From positions 1-12,662 of the forward strand of contig UQYA01000053.1 in assembly GCA_900545165.1 (NCBI GenBank): 12,662 nucleotides of DNA, read 5' to 3'. Source of the DNA: an uncultured Collinsella sp. GTDB lineage: Bacteria; Actinomycetota; Coriobacteriia; Coriobacteriales; Coriobacteriaceae. Made by a program: the position numbers and the translations under genes. Position 1 is the first letter of the stretch, and each line of letters opens with the position of its first letter. The notes below the pieces were generated by a model, which made no database searches, was not told the DNA's origin, and saw nothing but the letters and a program-made list of their open reading frames with translations. Positions 12,662-12,662 of the stretch are shown piece by piece.

Positions 12662-12662
12662 G

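Noticed and set aside
12378..12662. CRISPR array from the repeated words after hisE
   Set aside because: The repeats are few, imperfect, in both orientations and unevenly spaced, without spacers of constant length.

Overview
The window is a 12.7 kb, GC-rich (roughly 60%), almost fully coding stretch in which every convincing gene lies on the + strand. Gene content, codon use and the composition of the intergenic repeats suggest a gut Coriobacteriia, most likely Collinsella or a close relative. That placement is inferred from the look of the sequence, not from a marker gene.

Region 1 (1-4103) looks like a catabolic operon for Amadori products (fructoselysine or glucoselysine). It holds the 3' part of a FrlB-like SIS-domain deglycase, then the four parts of a mannose-family PTS transporter (EIIA, EIIB, EIIC, EIID), then a FrlC-like TIM-barrel epimerase. 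The transporter would import and 6-phosphorylate the sugar-amine, the deglycase would split it into glucose 6-phosphate and the free amine or amino acid, and the epimerase would bring in a C3 epimer. Two strong intrinsic-terminator hairpins (593-621 and 3216-3249) sit between genes of this set. They would make the deglycase the most abundant product, which agrees with its strongly biased codon use.

Region 2 (4104-12377) is a histidine biosynthesis operon in the order hisZ-hisG (one fused gene), hisD, hisC, hisB, hisH, hisA, hisF, hisI, hisE. Together these cover every step from PRPP + ATP to histidine except histidinol-phosphate phosphatase, which must be encoded elsewhere. The most distinctive protein is the 571-residue fusion of the regulatory subunit HisZ to a short-form catalytic HisG. 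Its HisG half also carries an unusual cysteine cluster.

Region 3 is the non-coding structure laid over the his operon. It comprises a 16-bp-stem hairpin between hisB and hisH, an 87-bp imperfect inverted repeat with an 18-bp perfect palindrome between hisF and hisI, and, after hisE, a 270-bp block (12392-12661) of nested inverted and direct repeats next to an 11-bp tandem duplication that includes the hisE stop codon. These look like REP- or MITE-type repetitive elements. No transposase, CRISPR array, tRNA or rRNA gene is visible.
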